Assembly: GCA_964608735.1 (NCBI GenBank)
Contig: CAZSPL010000147.1
Span: 1-9,945, forward strand
Length of the DNA: 9,945 nt
From: CAZSPL01 sp964608735
Lineage (GTDB): Bacteria > JAJVIF01 > JAPKYR01 > CAZSPL01
Direction: 5' to 3'
In this document: positions 1 to 7,184 of the stretch, in pieces
How positions within the stretch are numbered: position 1 is the first letter of the stretch
How the letters are laid out: each line of letters starts with the position of its first letter
Translations under genes and position numbers: made by a program
Notes under the pieces: generated by a model
The model's input: only the letters and a program-made list of their open reading frames with translations
What the model was told of the DNA's origin: nothing
Databases searched by the model: none

Positions 1-1
1 C

Positions 2-2038
2 ACATCGGCGGGCGGATGTAAGGCAGGACTTGTCCCGAAGCTCGTCGTCGGCGATATCCATGGCCCCGCGATGATAAACGAGGGCGGCTCTTATGAATAT
101 TCAATATCGGCATCGGGGGATACCGGGATAACATTCCAGTGGATATTAGAACCCGGTTCCGCGGGGGAGTTGCAGAATGACGACGCAACCCTCGTCACGC
201 TGAACGCGGGCGATGTCGATGACATAACGCCGGTCAAGCTGAAGGTGGTCGTCGAATCCGACAGCGGCGGACCGGTGATGAAAACCCTCGACATCACTAT
301 CCGTCCCGTGACGGCGCTGGTGGTGAGCGAAATGACGGGGCCGGATACGATGGCGGAGGGGGAGTCGTACGATTTCGAGGTGCAAGCCGCCGGGGATACC
401 GGCATAACATACGAGTGGAAATGTTTCCCCGAGGAAGCGGGAGTGTTCGACAAGCCGGATGAATCTCACACACAATTCATCGCCGCATTTGTATCGCAGG
501 ACATCCCGGTGGAGATATGGGTCGCCGTGAATTCCGACCACTTCGGCCCGGAACTCCGGACGCGAAGCGGCGTCGTGGTCGATGGGCAGCTGTCCGCATG
601 GGGATTCAGCTGGGGGGTATACAGCAGCCTCACCCGGGCGACATGCATCGCGACCGACCACGACGGCAACATCTACGTCGGCGGGCAGAATTTCGACCTC
701 TCGGGAAAGGCGATCGACTACGACCCGGGCCCGGGAGTTGATTCATATCCCGGGGCGACGCTTATGTACATATCCAAGTTCGACGCGAGCGGCGATTATC
801 TGTGGCACTGGGACCATGTATTCATGCTCACTACCGGCCTGTACGCGAATGATATCGCCATTGGCGCGGATAACGATATCTATCTTGCCGGTTCCAAAAT
901 AAGCGGCACCCTCTCCGATTATGACTACAAGCTGATTCTCGGCATCGTTACGCCGGGGGGCTACGAGGACGATATCCTTCAATGGGCAGCCGAATCCCTG
1001 CCTGATTATGGAAATATGAGCGGTATTTGTGTCGACCCCGCCGGTGATTTACTTCTGTGCGGGTCATTCCCCGGCATTCTCGATTTCGACCCGACGGAAG
1101 CGGTCGACGAACGGCAGGCGGAGGGCGATGAGGATGCTTTCCTATGCAGGTTCGACCCGCAGGGGAATTATATGGGGACCTTAACATGGGGAGGGCTCGA
1201 AGGTGATGCGGCGAGGGACATCGCCGTCGATTCAAGCGGGAACATCTATATCACAGGCATTTTCATGGGCGAAGTGGATTTTGACCCCGGGGCGGGCGTA
1301 GAATATCGCACCGCCGCTGACGCGAAGGACATTTTCATCCTCGGCCTCGATGCGGCCGGCAATTACCGCTGGGTTCGCACATACGATGTCGGAGAATTCG
1401 ACCTGTACCACGGACCATCCGTGGCGATCGATTCGCTCGATAACTGCTACATAACAGGGAATTTCGACGGCGATATCGACTTCACTCCGTACGGCCCGGG
1501 GGGCGTGCATACGTCCGTCAACGGCAACGACGCATTCCTGCTCAAGCTCAATAATTCCGGCGGCTATGTCTGGTCGGCGGCATGGGGCGGCAATGGCTCC
1601 GATTACGCGTGGGCGATTGCCATCGATGATTCAGGCAGCGTGTTTGTCACCGGCGGATTTCAGGCCACGGCCGATTTCGATCCATATGAGGGCGTCGACA
1701 CCGCCACGGCACCTTACTATACAGACGGCGCGTTTCTCAGCAAATTTGGGACCGACGGGTCCTATGCCTGGGTGCGGACCTGGATAAGCGGCTCCGGTGT
1801 ATGGGTGAACGATGTCGCGCTGGATGGCGATGGCAACATTTTCCTCGCCGGCGAATTCCTCGGAACCGTCGACCTTGACCCCGGGCCCGGCGTGGATGAA
1901 CATTCATCCGGCTTCTTCACATCCGACCACGCCAACGCGTTCTTCGTCAAGTTGACCCCGGACGGGGACTGGGGGTATTCGGGGAAGGGGAGTGAAGTCG
2001 GGGCTCAAGAACCGCGGCGATACAGGCCGGCTGATTGA
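2..2038 (+). CDS. Secreted Ig/PKD-like and seven-bladed beta-propeller (SBBP-type) protein, 5' partial
   Basis: The reading frame is open from base 2, so the N-terminus and any signal peptide lie outside the window; the ATG at 71 is internal. 678 codons are visible. Residues about 13-105 and 106-192 are two tandem beta-sandwich domains of about 88 residues, each carrying the same core (SGDTGITFQW and AGDTGITYEW), as in PKD/Ig-like modules. Residues about 205-670 hold seven repeats of about 65 residues. Each has a GNIYxxG-type strand, and most add a DFDPGxGVD segment and a strand like AFLxKFDxxGxYxW. This is the pattern of SBBP/FDPGPGVD propeller proteins. Seven repeats fit one closed propeller. 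The protein ends about 20 residues after the last blade with no LPXTG, PEP-CTERM or obvious type IX sorting signal. Likely role: extracellular or surface binding or adhesion (inference). No catalytic motif is visible. Confidence 0.85.
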   Translation, partial: TSAGGCKAGLVPKLVVGDIHGPAMINEGGSYEYSISASGDTGITFQWILEPGSAGELQNDDATLVTLNAGDVDDITPVKLKVVVESDSGGPVMKTLDITIRPVTALVVSEMTGPDTMAEGESYDFEVQAAGDTGITYEWKCFPEEAGVFDKPDESHTQFIAAFVSQDIPVEIWVAVNSDHFGPELRTRSGVVVDGQLSAWGFSWGVYSSLTRATCIATDHDGNIYVGGQNFDLSGKAIDYDPGPGVDSYPGATLMYISKFDASGDYLWHWDHVFMLTTGLYANDIAIGADNDIYLAGSKISGTLSDYDYKLILGIVTPGGYEDDILQWAAESLPDYGNMSGICVDPAGDLLLCGSFPGILDFDPTEAVDERQAEGDEDAFLCRFDPQGNYMGTLTWGGLEGDAARDIAVDSSGNIYITGIFMGEVDFDPGAGVEYRTAADAKDIFILGLDAAGNYRWVRTYDVGEFDLYHGPSVAIDSLDNCYITGNFDGDIDFTPYGPGGVHTSVNGNDAFLLKLNNSGGYVWSAAWGGNGSDYAWAIAIDDSGSVFVTGGFQATADFDPYEGVDTATAPYYTDGAFLSKFGTDGSYAWVRTWISGSGVWVNDVALDGDGNIFLAGEFLGTVDLDPGPGVDEHSSGFFTSDHANAFFVKLTPDGDWGYSGKGSEVGAQEPRRYRPAD
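44..580 (+). repeat. Tandem pair of Ig/PKD-like domains inside the CDS
   Basis: Two consecutive domains of about 88 residues align end to end. Both open with a GP-x-x-x-x-EG-x-SY strand (MINEGGSYEY, TMAEGESYDF). Both then carry GDTGIT[FY]-x-W, a PxxAG turn, a DI[TP]PV strand and an SD-x-x-GP hairpin before the last strand. They resemble PKD/Ig-fold spacers that place a binding domain away from the cell. The family assignment is by fold-like pattern only; the WEFGDG hallmark of classical PKD domains is absent. Confidence 0.6.
641..1990 (+). repeat. Seven tandem beta-propeller repeats inside the CDS
   Basis: Seven copies of the strand motif (GNIYVGG, NDIYLAG, GDLLLCG, GNIYITG, DNCYITG, GSVFVTG, GNIFLAG) start at bases 665, 872, 1043, 1238, 1439, 1634 and 1832. 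The spacing is 69, 57, 65, 67, 65 and 66 codons. Copy 2 is the shortest and has lost the DPG turn, keeping only a degenerate SDYDYK segment. Copy 5 has DFTPYGPGGV in place of DFDPGPGVD. The DNA also shows the repetition, for example gacccgggcccgg near 722 and gaccccgggcccgg near 1876. The copies are diverged at DNA level, so the duplication is old. Confidence 0.85.
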
Positions 2039-2112
2039 TGCAAAGCCCCTGTATAACTGTGAAGATTTAACGACAACGAAATTTACGACTCAACATAAGC
2101 AGTAACGTGAGC

Positions 2113-2131
2113 AAAGGATGCTTTGATTGTG
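2113..2131 (+). promoter_or_regulatory. Ribosome binding site with two candidate starts (TTG 2123, GTG 2129)
   Basis: AAAGGA lies at 2113-2118. It is 4 nt from the in-frame TTG at 2123 and 10 nt from the in-frame GTG at 2129. The GTG has the commoner spacing limit and codon; the TTG gives the longer protein by two residues. The ATG at 2118 is out of frame and reaches a stop at once. Confidence 0.5.
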
Positions 2132-3802
2132 AGGGATGTTTCTTACAAGAGCGTGTTCCGCCCGTGGATGATTGTCATAGGCCTGATAATCATCGCGATA
2201 CAGCAATTTCATTTCATCAATTTTACATGGGACGACCCATTCATCACGTGGCGATATGCCGAAAACCTCGCTAAGGGCGCGGGCCTCGTTTTCAACGAAG
2301 GGGAACGCGTCGAGGGATATTCGAACTTATTGTATGTCCTGATTTTCGCCCTGTTCTATAAACTGCATATCTACAGGGGGGAGTTGAGGCTTCTCTATCC
2401 CGCGAAGATACTCGGCGCGATAACATCGCTCGGTGTTATCTGGGTTACATTGCGTTATGCGGCGAAACTCACCTCGTTCAGGGAGTTGTCATATCCCAAA
2501 GCGGCAATAATTATCGGTGTTATAGCGGTAATCAATGTTTACTTGCATATCTGGGCAATGTGCGGCATGGAAACGCTGTTGTTCCCGTTGCTGACAATGG
2601 CAGGGAATCTTATCCTCATCGGCGCGATGGAATCCGGCGGGAGCAGGATGGGCAGGTCATTCACAATCGCGGGCATAATGTTTTTCTTAGTCAGCATCAC
2701 GAGACCGGACGGTTTTGTTATAGTATTTGCTACGCTTGTATTCCTCTTCTTCAGCCTGAGGGCCGCGCGGCTCCCATTAACCCTGCTACTGCAATTCGTT
2801 ATTGCATGGGCCATTCCCTCATTGATAGTTGTCGGTCTGAGATATTCATACTACGGGGATATTTTCCCGCTGAGCTATTATTCAAAGGCCACGGGCGGAT
2901 GGCCCCAGATAATGGGCGGTTTTTCGCAATGGTGGCTTGGGGCACGGACGGTGTTGGGCAGCATCATCTTTTATGCAGCGGGCTTTATCCCCCTGTTCGC
3001 TCGCAAGGGCAGGCCAGGATCGGCATATATGCTGATTTTTATTCAGGCGATGATCTACCAGGCATATATTGTCTATTCCGGTTTCGACTGGCTGATGGGA
3101 AACCGTTTTTTCACGCATATACTCCCACAGCTCGAGCTCCTCGCGTCTGCGGGAATATGCGAGATCTTCAGGCTCGACAATCGGTTTCGGCCGCCGTTGA
3201 TAAATGAACGACGCTTCGAGAGGACAAGGCTCTCGTTCATTGTGCTCGTCGCCGTCCTGGTATGTGTGACATCCTGTCTCGGCTTCTCGGGATTTTATAT
3301 CCTCCGGCACGGCCATTTCGTGTCTGGTTACAAGAATATTCTCGACTACATATCCGGCGAATCCAAGTCACCATGGCCCGATTGGATGCTCCGGGAGTAC
3401 TATGGCGCGGGTATCTGGCTGAAACAGAACTCCGAGCCGACGGACCTCGTAGCTATCGGGGATATTGGCGCGATACCGTATATCAGCGGTGTACAAGTGC
3501 TCGATTGCCTCGGGCTGACGGATGCATACATCGCGAAGCTTCCCGGCGATTTCTTTTATGAAAAGTGTGATGTGGATTACATACTTGGCGATAAACCAGG
3601 TTACGAAGACAGACAGCCCGATTTTATAATACTTCAGGGCTCTTTGTTAAAAGCGGCCGGCGGCGGAGAGGTCTACATGCCCCATGGCTCGGAGTTCAGC
3701 AAGCATATGCTTTTGCTTTGGGATGATGACCGGTTTCAAGAAAGATATGAACTCGTGTATGATAAGGACATCTTTCTCATCTTTAAGCGCAAGGATGAGT
3801 GA
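2123..3802 (+). CDS. GT-C fold membrane glycosyltransferase (AftB/GT39-like), putative
   Basis: This is a 559-residue polytopic membrane protein with about ten hydrophobic segments, the first at residues 16-34. The first large loop contains WDDPFITWRYAENLAKG (residues 36-52), then GLVFNEGERVEGYSN. That DD-x-FI-x-RYA / VFN-x-GERVEGY-[ST]-N pattern is characteristic of GT-C enzymes of the kind annotated as AftB-like arabinofuranosyltransferases or family-39-like proteins; D37 or D38 is the likely catalytic acidic residue. Other family marks are TRPDG (193-197), YYGDIFPLSYYSK (243 on), FDWLMGNRFF (321 on) and, in the C-terminal extracytoplasmic part, GDIGAIPYISG (446 on) followed by LDCLGLTD. 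Known relatives move sugars from polyprenyl-phosphate donors to outer-face acceptors. Donor and acceptor here are unknown. The start is TTG 2123 or GTG 2129. Base use is visibly less GC-rich than in the epimerase downstream. The spacer to the upstream gene is 84 bp. Confidence 0.75.
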   Translation: MIVRDVSYKSVFRPWMIVIGLIIIAIQQFHFINFTWDDPFITWRYAENLAKGAGLVFNEGERVEGYSNLLYVLIFALFYKLHIYRGELRLLYPAKILGAITSLGVIWVTLRYAAKLTSFRELSYPKAAIIIGVIAVINVYLHIWAMCGMETLLFPLLTMAGNLILIGAMESGGSRMGRSFTIAGIMFFLVSITRPDGFVIVFATLVFLFFSLRAARLPLTLLLQFVIAWAIPSLIVVGLRYSYYGDIFPLSYYSKATGGWPQIMGGFSQWWLGARTVLGSIIFYAAGFIPLFARKGRPGSAYMLIFIQAMIYQAYIVYSGFDWLMGNRFFTHILPQLELLASAGICEIFRLDNRFRPPLINERRFERTRLSFIVLVAVLVCVTSCLGFSGFYILRHGHFVSGYKNILDYISGESKSPWPDWMLREYYGAGIWLKQNSEPTDLVAIGDIGAIPYISGVQVLDCLGLTDAYIAKLPGDFFYEKCDVDYILGDKPGYEDRQPDFIILQGSLLKAAGGGEVYMPHGSEFSKHMLLLWDDDRFQERYELVYDKDIFLIFKRKDE

Positions 3803-3825
3803 GTTGCGATTGAAGGCCGCTTCCC

Positions 3826-3859
3826 CGATGTTTCGGGACACCCTTGTCCCGAAACATCG
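3826..3859. repeat. Perfect 15-bp inverted repeat (hairpin) between glycosyltransferase and epimerase
   Basis: The left arm CGATGTTTCGGGACA (3826-3840) is the exact reverse complement of TGTCCCGAAACATCG (3845-3859), with the 4-nt loop CCCT. It begins 23 nt after the glycosyltransferase stop codon. Neither strand has a T-run next to it, so it is not a classical intrinsic terminator. It could cap the mRNA 3' end, act as a REP-like dispersed element, or be a protein-binding site. Confidence 0.8.
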
Positions 3860-3888
3860 AATGCATGAACCATCCGGATTCCCCCCTC

Positions 3889-3917
3889 TTGCCAATCCCC
3901 GCCTCCCGCGCTAAAGT
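3889..3917 (+). promoter_or_regulatory. Candidate sigma70-type promoter for the epimerase gene
   Basis: TTGCCA (3889-3894, five of six to TTGACA) is followed after exactly 17 bp by TAAAGT (3912-3917, four of six to TATAAT). Transcription would start near 3924, leaving a leader of about 15 nt that contains the ribosome binding site. The -10 is weak, so this is only a candidate. Confidence 0.35.
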
Positions 3918-3927
3918 GGGCGTTTTC

Positions 3928-3934
3928 GGGAGGA
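3928..3934 (+). promoter_or_regulatory. Ribosome binding site for the epimerase
   Basis: GGGAGGA lies 4 nt before the ATG at 3939. It fixes the start, and the protein then opens directly with the TILVTGAAGFIG nucleotide-binding strand, as expected for the family. Confidence 0.75.
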
Positions 3935-3938
3935 TACG

Positions 3939-4910
3939 ATGCCCCGTACCATTCTCGTCACCGGCGCCGCCGGATTCATCGGAAGCCACACCGTCGACAG
4001 GCTGCTCGCGCTCGGGCACCGCGTCATCGGACTGGACAACTTCGACGACTTCTACGATCCCGCCATCAAGCGCGACAACATACGCGACGCACAGGAAATG
4101 CCGAATTTCATGGGGATCGTGGGGGATATCCGCAGCGATGTCGAGCTCGACAACATCTTCGACATCTATGACATCACCGACATCATCCACCTCGCCGCGC
4201 GCGCCGGGGTGCGGCCGTCGTGGGAAGACCCCATCCTCTACGAAGAGCTGAATGTCCACGGCACCATCAAGCTCCTGCAACGCGCGGCGGACGCGGGCGT
4301 GAAGCGTTTCATCTACGCGTCGTCGTCATCGGTGTACGGCATCAACGATGTCCTCCCGTTCGCGCCCGGGCATCCCACGCAAAAAACGATCAGCCCCTAT
4401 GCCGCGAGCAAGCTGGCCGCCGAAGGCTATGTCTATGCATACCACCGGCTCGCGGGATTTAAGGCGACCACACTCAGGTTCTTCACCGTCTACGGCCCCC
4501 GCCAGAGGCCGGAGATGGCGATACACAAATTCAGCCGCCTCATCGAGAACGGCGAGCCGGCGCCGGTATTCGGCGACGGCGAATCGTCGCGCGATTACAC
4601 ATACATCGATGACATCACCACGGGCATGGCCGGATGCCTCGACCGCGGCGGCGATGCATACGAGATACTCAACCTCGGTTCGACGCACGTCGTGAAACTG
4701 AACGACCTCGTGGATATCGTAGGCAGGGCGCTGGGGAAAGTCCCGGTTATCGACCGGCAGGATGACAAGCCCGGCGATGTGCCGACCACCTACGCCGATG
4801 TAACCCGCAGCCGGGAACTACTCGGTTATGAGCCATCCACGACGGTCGAGGAAGGCGTGCCGAAGTTCGTCGAATGGTTCAGGCGTAAGAGGGATGAAGG
4901 GATTTTGTAA
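3939..4910 (+). CDS. NAD-dependent epimerase/dehydratase, likely UDP-glucuronate 4-epimerase
   Basis: This 323-residue protein is full length for the extended SDR sugar-nucleotide family. The Rossmann motif TGAAGFIG (8-15) binds NAD, with D33 placed to hold the adenosine ribose. HLAARAGVR (84-92), the ASSSSVYG strand (127-134, catalytic Ser) and Y154-x-x-x-K158 complete the active site. LDNFDDFYDPAIKRDN (32-47) and RFFTVYGPRQRPEMA (180-194) are the segments that mark UDP-glucuronate (or UDP-galacturonate) 4-epimerases rather than GalE or RmlB, because the YGP-x-x-RPxMA loop meets the sugar. YTYIDDIT (220-227) is the usual C-domain motif. It is cytosolic and would supply a nucleotide sugar for envelope polysaccharide. 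The neighbouring membrane glycosyltransferase supports that role. It has its own ribosome binding site and possibly its own promoter. UDP-glucose 4-epimerase or another C4 epimerase remains possible. Confidence 0.85.
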   Translation: MPRTILVTGAAGFIGSHTVDRLLALGHRVIGLDNFDDFYDPAIKRDNIRDAQEMPNFMGIVGDIRSDVELDNIFDIYDITDIIHLAARAGVRPSWEDPILYEELNVHGTIKLLQRAADAGVKRFIYASSSSVYGINDVLPFAPGHPTQKTISPYAASKLAAEGYVYAYHRLAGFKATTLRFFTVYGPRQRPEMAIHKFSRLIENGEPAPVFGDGESSRDYTYIDDITTGMAGCLDRGGDAYEILNLGSTHVVKLNDLVDIVGRALGKVPVIDRQDDKPGDVPTTYADVTRSRELLGYEPSTTVEEGVPKFVEWFRRKRDEGIL

Positions 4911-4911
4911 A

Positions 4912-4934
4912 GGGGCCTGGCCCCAATTCGTTTT
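4912..4934 (+). terminator. Weak intrinsic-terminator-like hairpin after the epimerase
   Basis: One base after the TAA stop, GGGGC (4912-4916) pairs with GCCCC (4920-4924) around a 3-nt loop. A TTTT run at 4931-4934 follows, but 6 nt separate it from the stem. Efficiency is doubtful. It does sit between the epimerase and the next promoter candidate. Confidence 0.35.
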
Positions 4935-4982
4935 ATCCGCAACATTATTATATCAATCGCCGGCTGATTGGCTGAAATCCTC

Positions 4983-5011
4983 TGGTTACAATCATATCAT
5001 CATGATATAAT
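4983..5011 (+). promoter_or_regulatory. Extended -10 promoter candidate for the first lipoprotein gene
   Basis: TGATATAAT at 5003-5011 is a perfect extended -10 (TG-n-TATAAT). Seventeen bp upstream the -35 slot reads TGGTTA (4983-4988, three of six), which an extended -10 promoter can tolerate. Transcription would start near 5018, giving a 5' leader of about 97 nt before the ATG at 5115. The -10 lies inside a near-palindrome, suggesting operator control. Confidence 0.5.
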
Positions 5012-5015
5012 TGTA
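4987..5015. repeat. 29-bp near-perfect palindrome over the promoter
   Basis: The arm 4987-5000 (TACAATCATATCAT) and the arm 5002-5015 (ATGATATAATTGTA) pair at 13 of 14 positions around a central C at 5001; the only mismatch is C4993 with A5009. The size and symmetry fit a dimeric repressor's operator. An AT-rich hairpin at the DNA or RNA level is the alternative. Confidence 0.65.
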
Positions 5016-5092
5016 TATACATTCAGGCCTTCCTCCGGAAGCGTATCCGCGTATTTGTTGTCCCGTCAATATGGAATGGGGGTATATACAAT
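5010..5092. repeat. Spaced inverted repeat ATTGTATATAC / GTATATACAAT in the leader
   Basis: ATTGTATATAC (5010-5020) is the exact reverse complement of GTATATACAAT (5082-5092), 61 bp apart. Each contains the self-complementary 8-mer GTATATAC. The first overlaps the right arm of the palindrome and the predicted transcription start; the second lies 22 nt before the start codon and just upstream of the ribosome binding site. Paired operators or a leader fold are possible. Confidence 0.5.
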
Positions 5093-5102
5093 CAATGGTA
5101 TC

Positions 5103-5110
5103 GGGGAGGA
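5103..5110 (+). promoter_or_regulatory. Ribosome binding site that decides the lipoprotein start
   Basis: GGGGAGGA ends 4 nt before the ATG at 5115. The frame is also open 49 codons further up to a TTG at 4968. However, the ATG at 5115 has this strong site and begins exactly at a lipoprotein signal peptide, and the upstream stretch holds the promoter, so 5115 is chosen. Confidence 0.8.
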
Positions 5111-5114
5111 AATC

Positions 5115-7184
5115 ATGTTTCGGAAGCGTCTTATTCCGCTCGCTGTAACACTCGTGTTTGTATTCTCGGGATGTTCATCCATCGGGCATAATAGTAACCC
5201 GCTAAGCCCATACGCGGACACAGCGGTGCCGAGGGGAACGGATGGCAGGAGCAACATCGCGCTCCTCGGTTACTACACCATCACCGTCGATCCGGGCGGG
5301 GGTTCTATCGAAGCGGTGCCGCACAGGGAACTCGAGGGAGTGCTCAACATCCTTGGTTACCTCGAGCCGCCTGCATTCGGTGACCTGACAATAAACTTCG
5401 ATTCGCTCGAAGTGGACTTCAACCAGACGGTCGGTGTGGAGATTCTGCTGACCCACCCCTTGGGTGGCGATTATTTCACCGGCTTCGAAGTCCGTGGCGT
5501 GGTGTTCGGTCCGCCGGTTATGAATTCCGACGGTATGACCCGCTGGATGAATCCTGTCGAATTCAGCGGACTTCCTTTCGGCTATCAGGACGGCCTGATG
5601 GGCACCCCCCATTCGGTGGGGAACTTCGATGAGCTTTACAACGGCTACAAGCTCTTCACCGATTCCTATCCATCGCCGATCCAGAAATCCGATGAGCAAA
5701 ACTGGCTGACGAAAGATAAGACATGGGATGGAGAAGACTTCAACCTTACCGACACGCATTTCAGCGCATCGGAAACCAAGAGCGCATATTACATGCTCGA
5801 TTTTTACACCGGCGGACCGGGCCCCTTCGTTTTCAACTACGCGATAATCGCCAACTATGCGTTCCCAACGGGTGACCCGCCATGGGAACCGTCCGACTTC
5901 CCACTCAATGCGCATTGCCCGGAGCCGTTCATGGTTGCGGTGGAAGTTTATGATAACGACCTTTACTACGGTTGGGACGGCGCCGGGGGGAATGTCACGC
6001 TTGGCGTACGCGTATTCGACTGGACCCAGCCCGGAGCGAATACGGTGACGCTCGAATCGACGGAATTGGGAATCCCGGTCACGAATCCCACCGGATACAT
6101 CCCCGGCGGGAACGGTATGTCGGGCGTTTATGTTTTCGAAAATGTCCCCGGCACTCCCGCCAACCACGAGCAGCACAAGATGACGGTGACCGTTAGCGAC
6201 CCGATGACATACGGCGAAGCGTATATCTTCAACGGGATGCCTCCGGGGCATGCCCTCTACGGCGAGAATATCACCGTGCCGCTTCAGTATTACATCGGGG
6301 TCAATGGAAATCCCGAATACGTCAAGAAGGGCCAGCACGGGTACATGTCGGAAACCGGGGGGCTGGCGGTCTACAACATATATTTCAATACACAGGACAG
6401 CGAGGAAATAGAATATGTCGAGCTCGACACCACGGTTCTCGGCACCGGCGTGCAGATTGCGGCCGAACCGAAGAGCGAAGCCGGTTACCTGTTTCCGCTG
6501 AGAAATGACGCCGGGCTTGCGCCGGGAAATTACATCGGCGGTTTTGCGATTCATTTTGCCGCCGGGGCGGAACTCATTGGCGAGGCCAATTATTACATAG
6601 TGGAGGAAATACCCGAGCCGTGGTTTCCGCCCGCGGTTTATTATGGGAGCTATGGAGAAATCGGGGATATCGATTTCTCCGGGTCGGACTTCACCCTGGA
6701 CGGCTGCACGATGCAGATGACATTCCGCCCGAACGAAGTTGTCACCGACTGCACGGAATACAGGTGGATCCAGGTGTTCACCACGAACACGCCGGTGAGC
6801 CCCTATGCCGGCCTGGAATACTTGTGCCCGTACGGCAATGATGACCCCCCGGGTGATGAGATGCCGTATTACTGGACCGACGCCGAGGCATCGGTGTATA
6901 ACTACATCGAGTCGGGCGTCCCGCCGAATCCCGTGTTCTATACAATGAACGTCCGTCCCGGGTATGCGGTGACATCGGGTAAACATCGCATGTGGTGGCA
7001 TTCGGAGATCATACTCGTGGGGGTGCGTCCGAGCCAGCCGGATATTCTCCTTCATTCGATCCATGGGTATGAGTTTGCCGAGACGATGAGCCAGGGGGTG
7101 TCAATCTACAGCGGGGGGCAGGGGGCATCGGAATACGCTCGCAGGATCATAACCGAGGAGTTCCCGGACTACGAATTTGAGTGA
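5115..7184 (+). CDS. Lipoprotein of unknown function, first of a paralogous pair
   Basis: This is a 689-residue protein. Residues 1-20 are a lipoprotein signal peptide: MFRKR, a hydrophobic stretch, then FSGC with the acylated cysteine at C20. Residues about 50-390 are a module shared with the lipoprotein at 7544. It begins LLGYYTITVD (L50) and continues with EAVPHRE, LEPPA, LLTHP, DGMTRWMNPVEF, FGYQDGLMGTP, GPFVFNYAI and VFDW (300-303). From about residue 391 to the end the protein differs from its paralogue. This part looks beta-rich and tyrosine/tryptophan-rich, with cysteines at 531, 546 and 571, of which 531 and 546 could form a disulfide. No catalytic motif, PKD signature or sorting signal was recognised. 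It is probably anchored in the outer membrane or cell surface as a binding or structural protein; that role is inference. It has its own promoter candidate, so it need not be in an operon with the epimerase. Confidence 0.85.
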   Translation: MFRKRLIPLAVTLVFVFSGCSSIGHNSNPLSPYADTAVPRGTDGRSNIALLGYYTITVDPGGGSIEAVPHRELEGVLNILGYLEPPAFGDLTINFDSLEVDFNQTVGVEILLTHPLGGDYFTGFEVRGVVFGPPVMNSDGMTRWMNPVEFSGLPFGYQDGLMGTPHSVGNFDELYNGYKLFTDSYPSPIQKSDEQNWLTKDKTWDGEDFNLTDTHFSASETKSAYYMLDFYTGGPGPFVFNYAIIANYAFPTGDPPWEPSDFPLNAHCPEPFMVAVEVYDNDLYYGWDGAGGNVTLGVRVFDWTQPGANTVTLESTELGIPVTNPTGYIPGGNGMSGVYVFENVPGTPANHEQHKMTVTVSDPMTYGEAYIFNGMPPGHALYGENITVPLQYYIGVNGNPEYVKKGQHGYMSETGGLAVYNIYFNTQDSEEIEYVELDTTVLGTGVQIAAEPKSEAGYLFPLRNDAGLAPGNYIGGFAIHFAAGAELIGEANYYIVEEIPEPWFPPAVYYGSYGEIGDIDFSGSDFTLDGCTMQMTFRPNEVVTDCTEYRWIQVFTTNTPVSPYAGLEYLCPYGNDDPPGDEMPYYWTDAEASVYNYIESGVPPNPVFYTMNVRPGYAVTSGKHRMWWHSEIILVGVRPSQPDILLHSIHGYEFAETMSQGVSIYSGGQGASEYARRIITEEFPDYEFE

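Noticed and set aside
30..39. TTGTCCCGAA, shared with the hairpin right arm at 3844-3853
   Set aside because: Only 10 bases match, it lies inside a coding frame, and no partner arm is present, so chance is a sufficient explanation.
2039..2122. Possible promoter with TATAAC at 2052-2057 before the glycosyltransferase gene
   Set aside because: No -35-like hexamer occurs at 16-18 bp (GGCTGA at 17 bp) and there is no extended -10, so the support is too weak.
4968..5114. In-frame N-terminal extension of the first lipoprotein from TTG 4968
   Set aside because: It has no ribosome binding site, would bury the lipoprotein signal peptide inside the protein, and overlaps the palindrome and promoter. 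The ATG at 5115 fits much better.
5202..7064. A 620-codon open frame on the minus strand across the first lipoprotein gene
   Set aside because: It lies entirely opposite a gene with a clear signal peptide, ribosome binding site and paralogue. Its composition (rich in Arg and His, no recognisable motif) is typical of an antisense shadow in GC-rich DNA.
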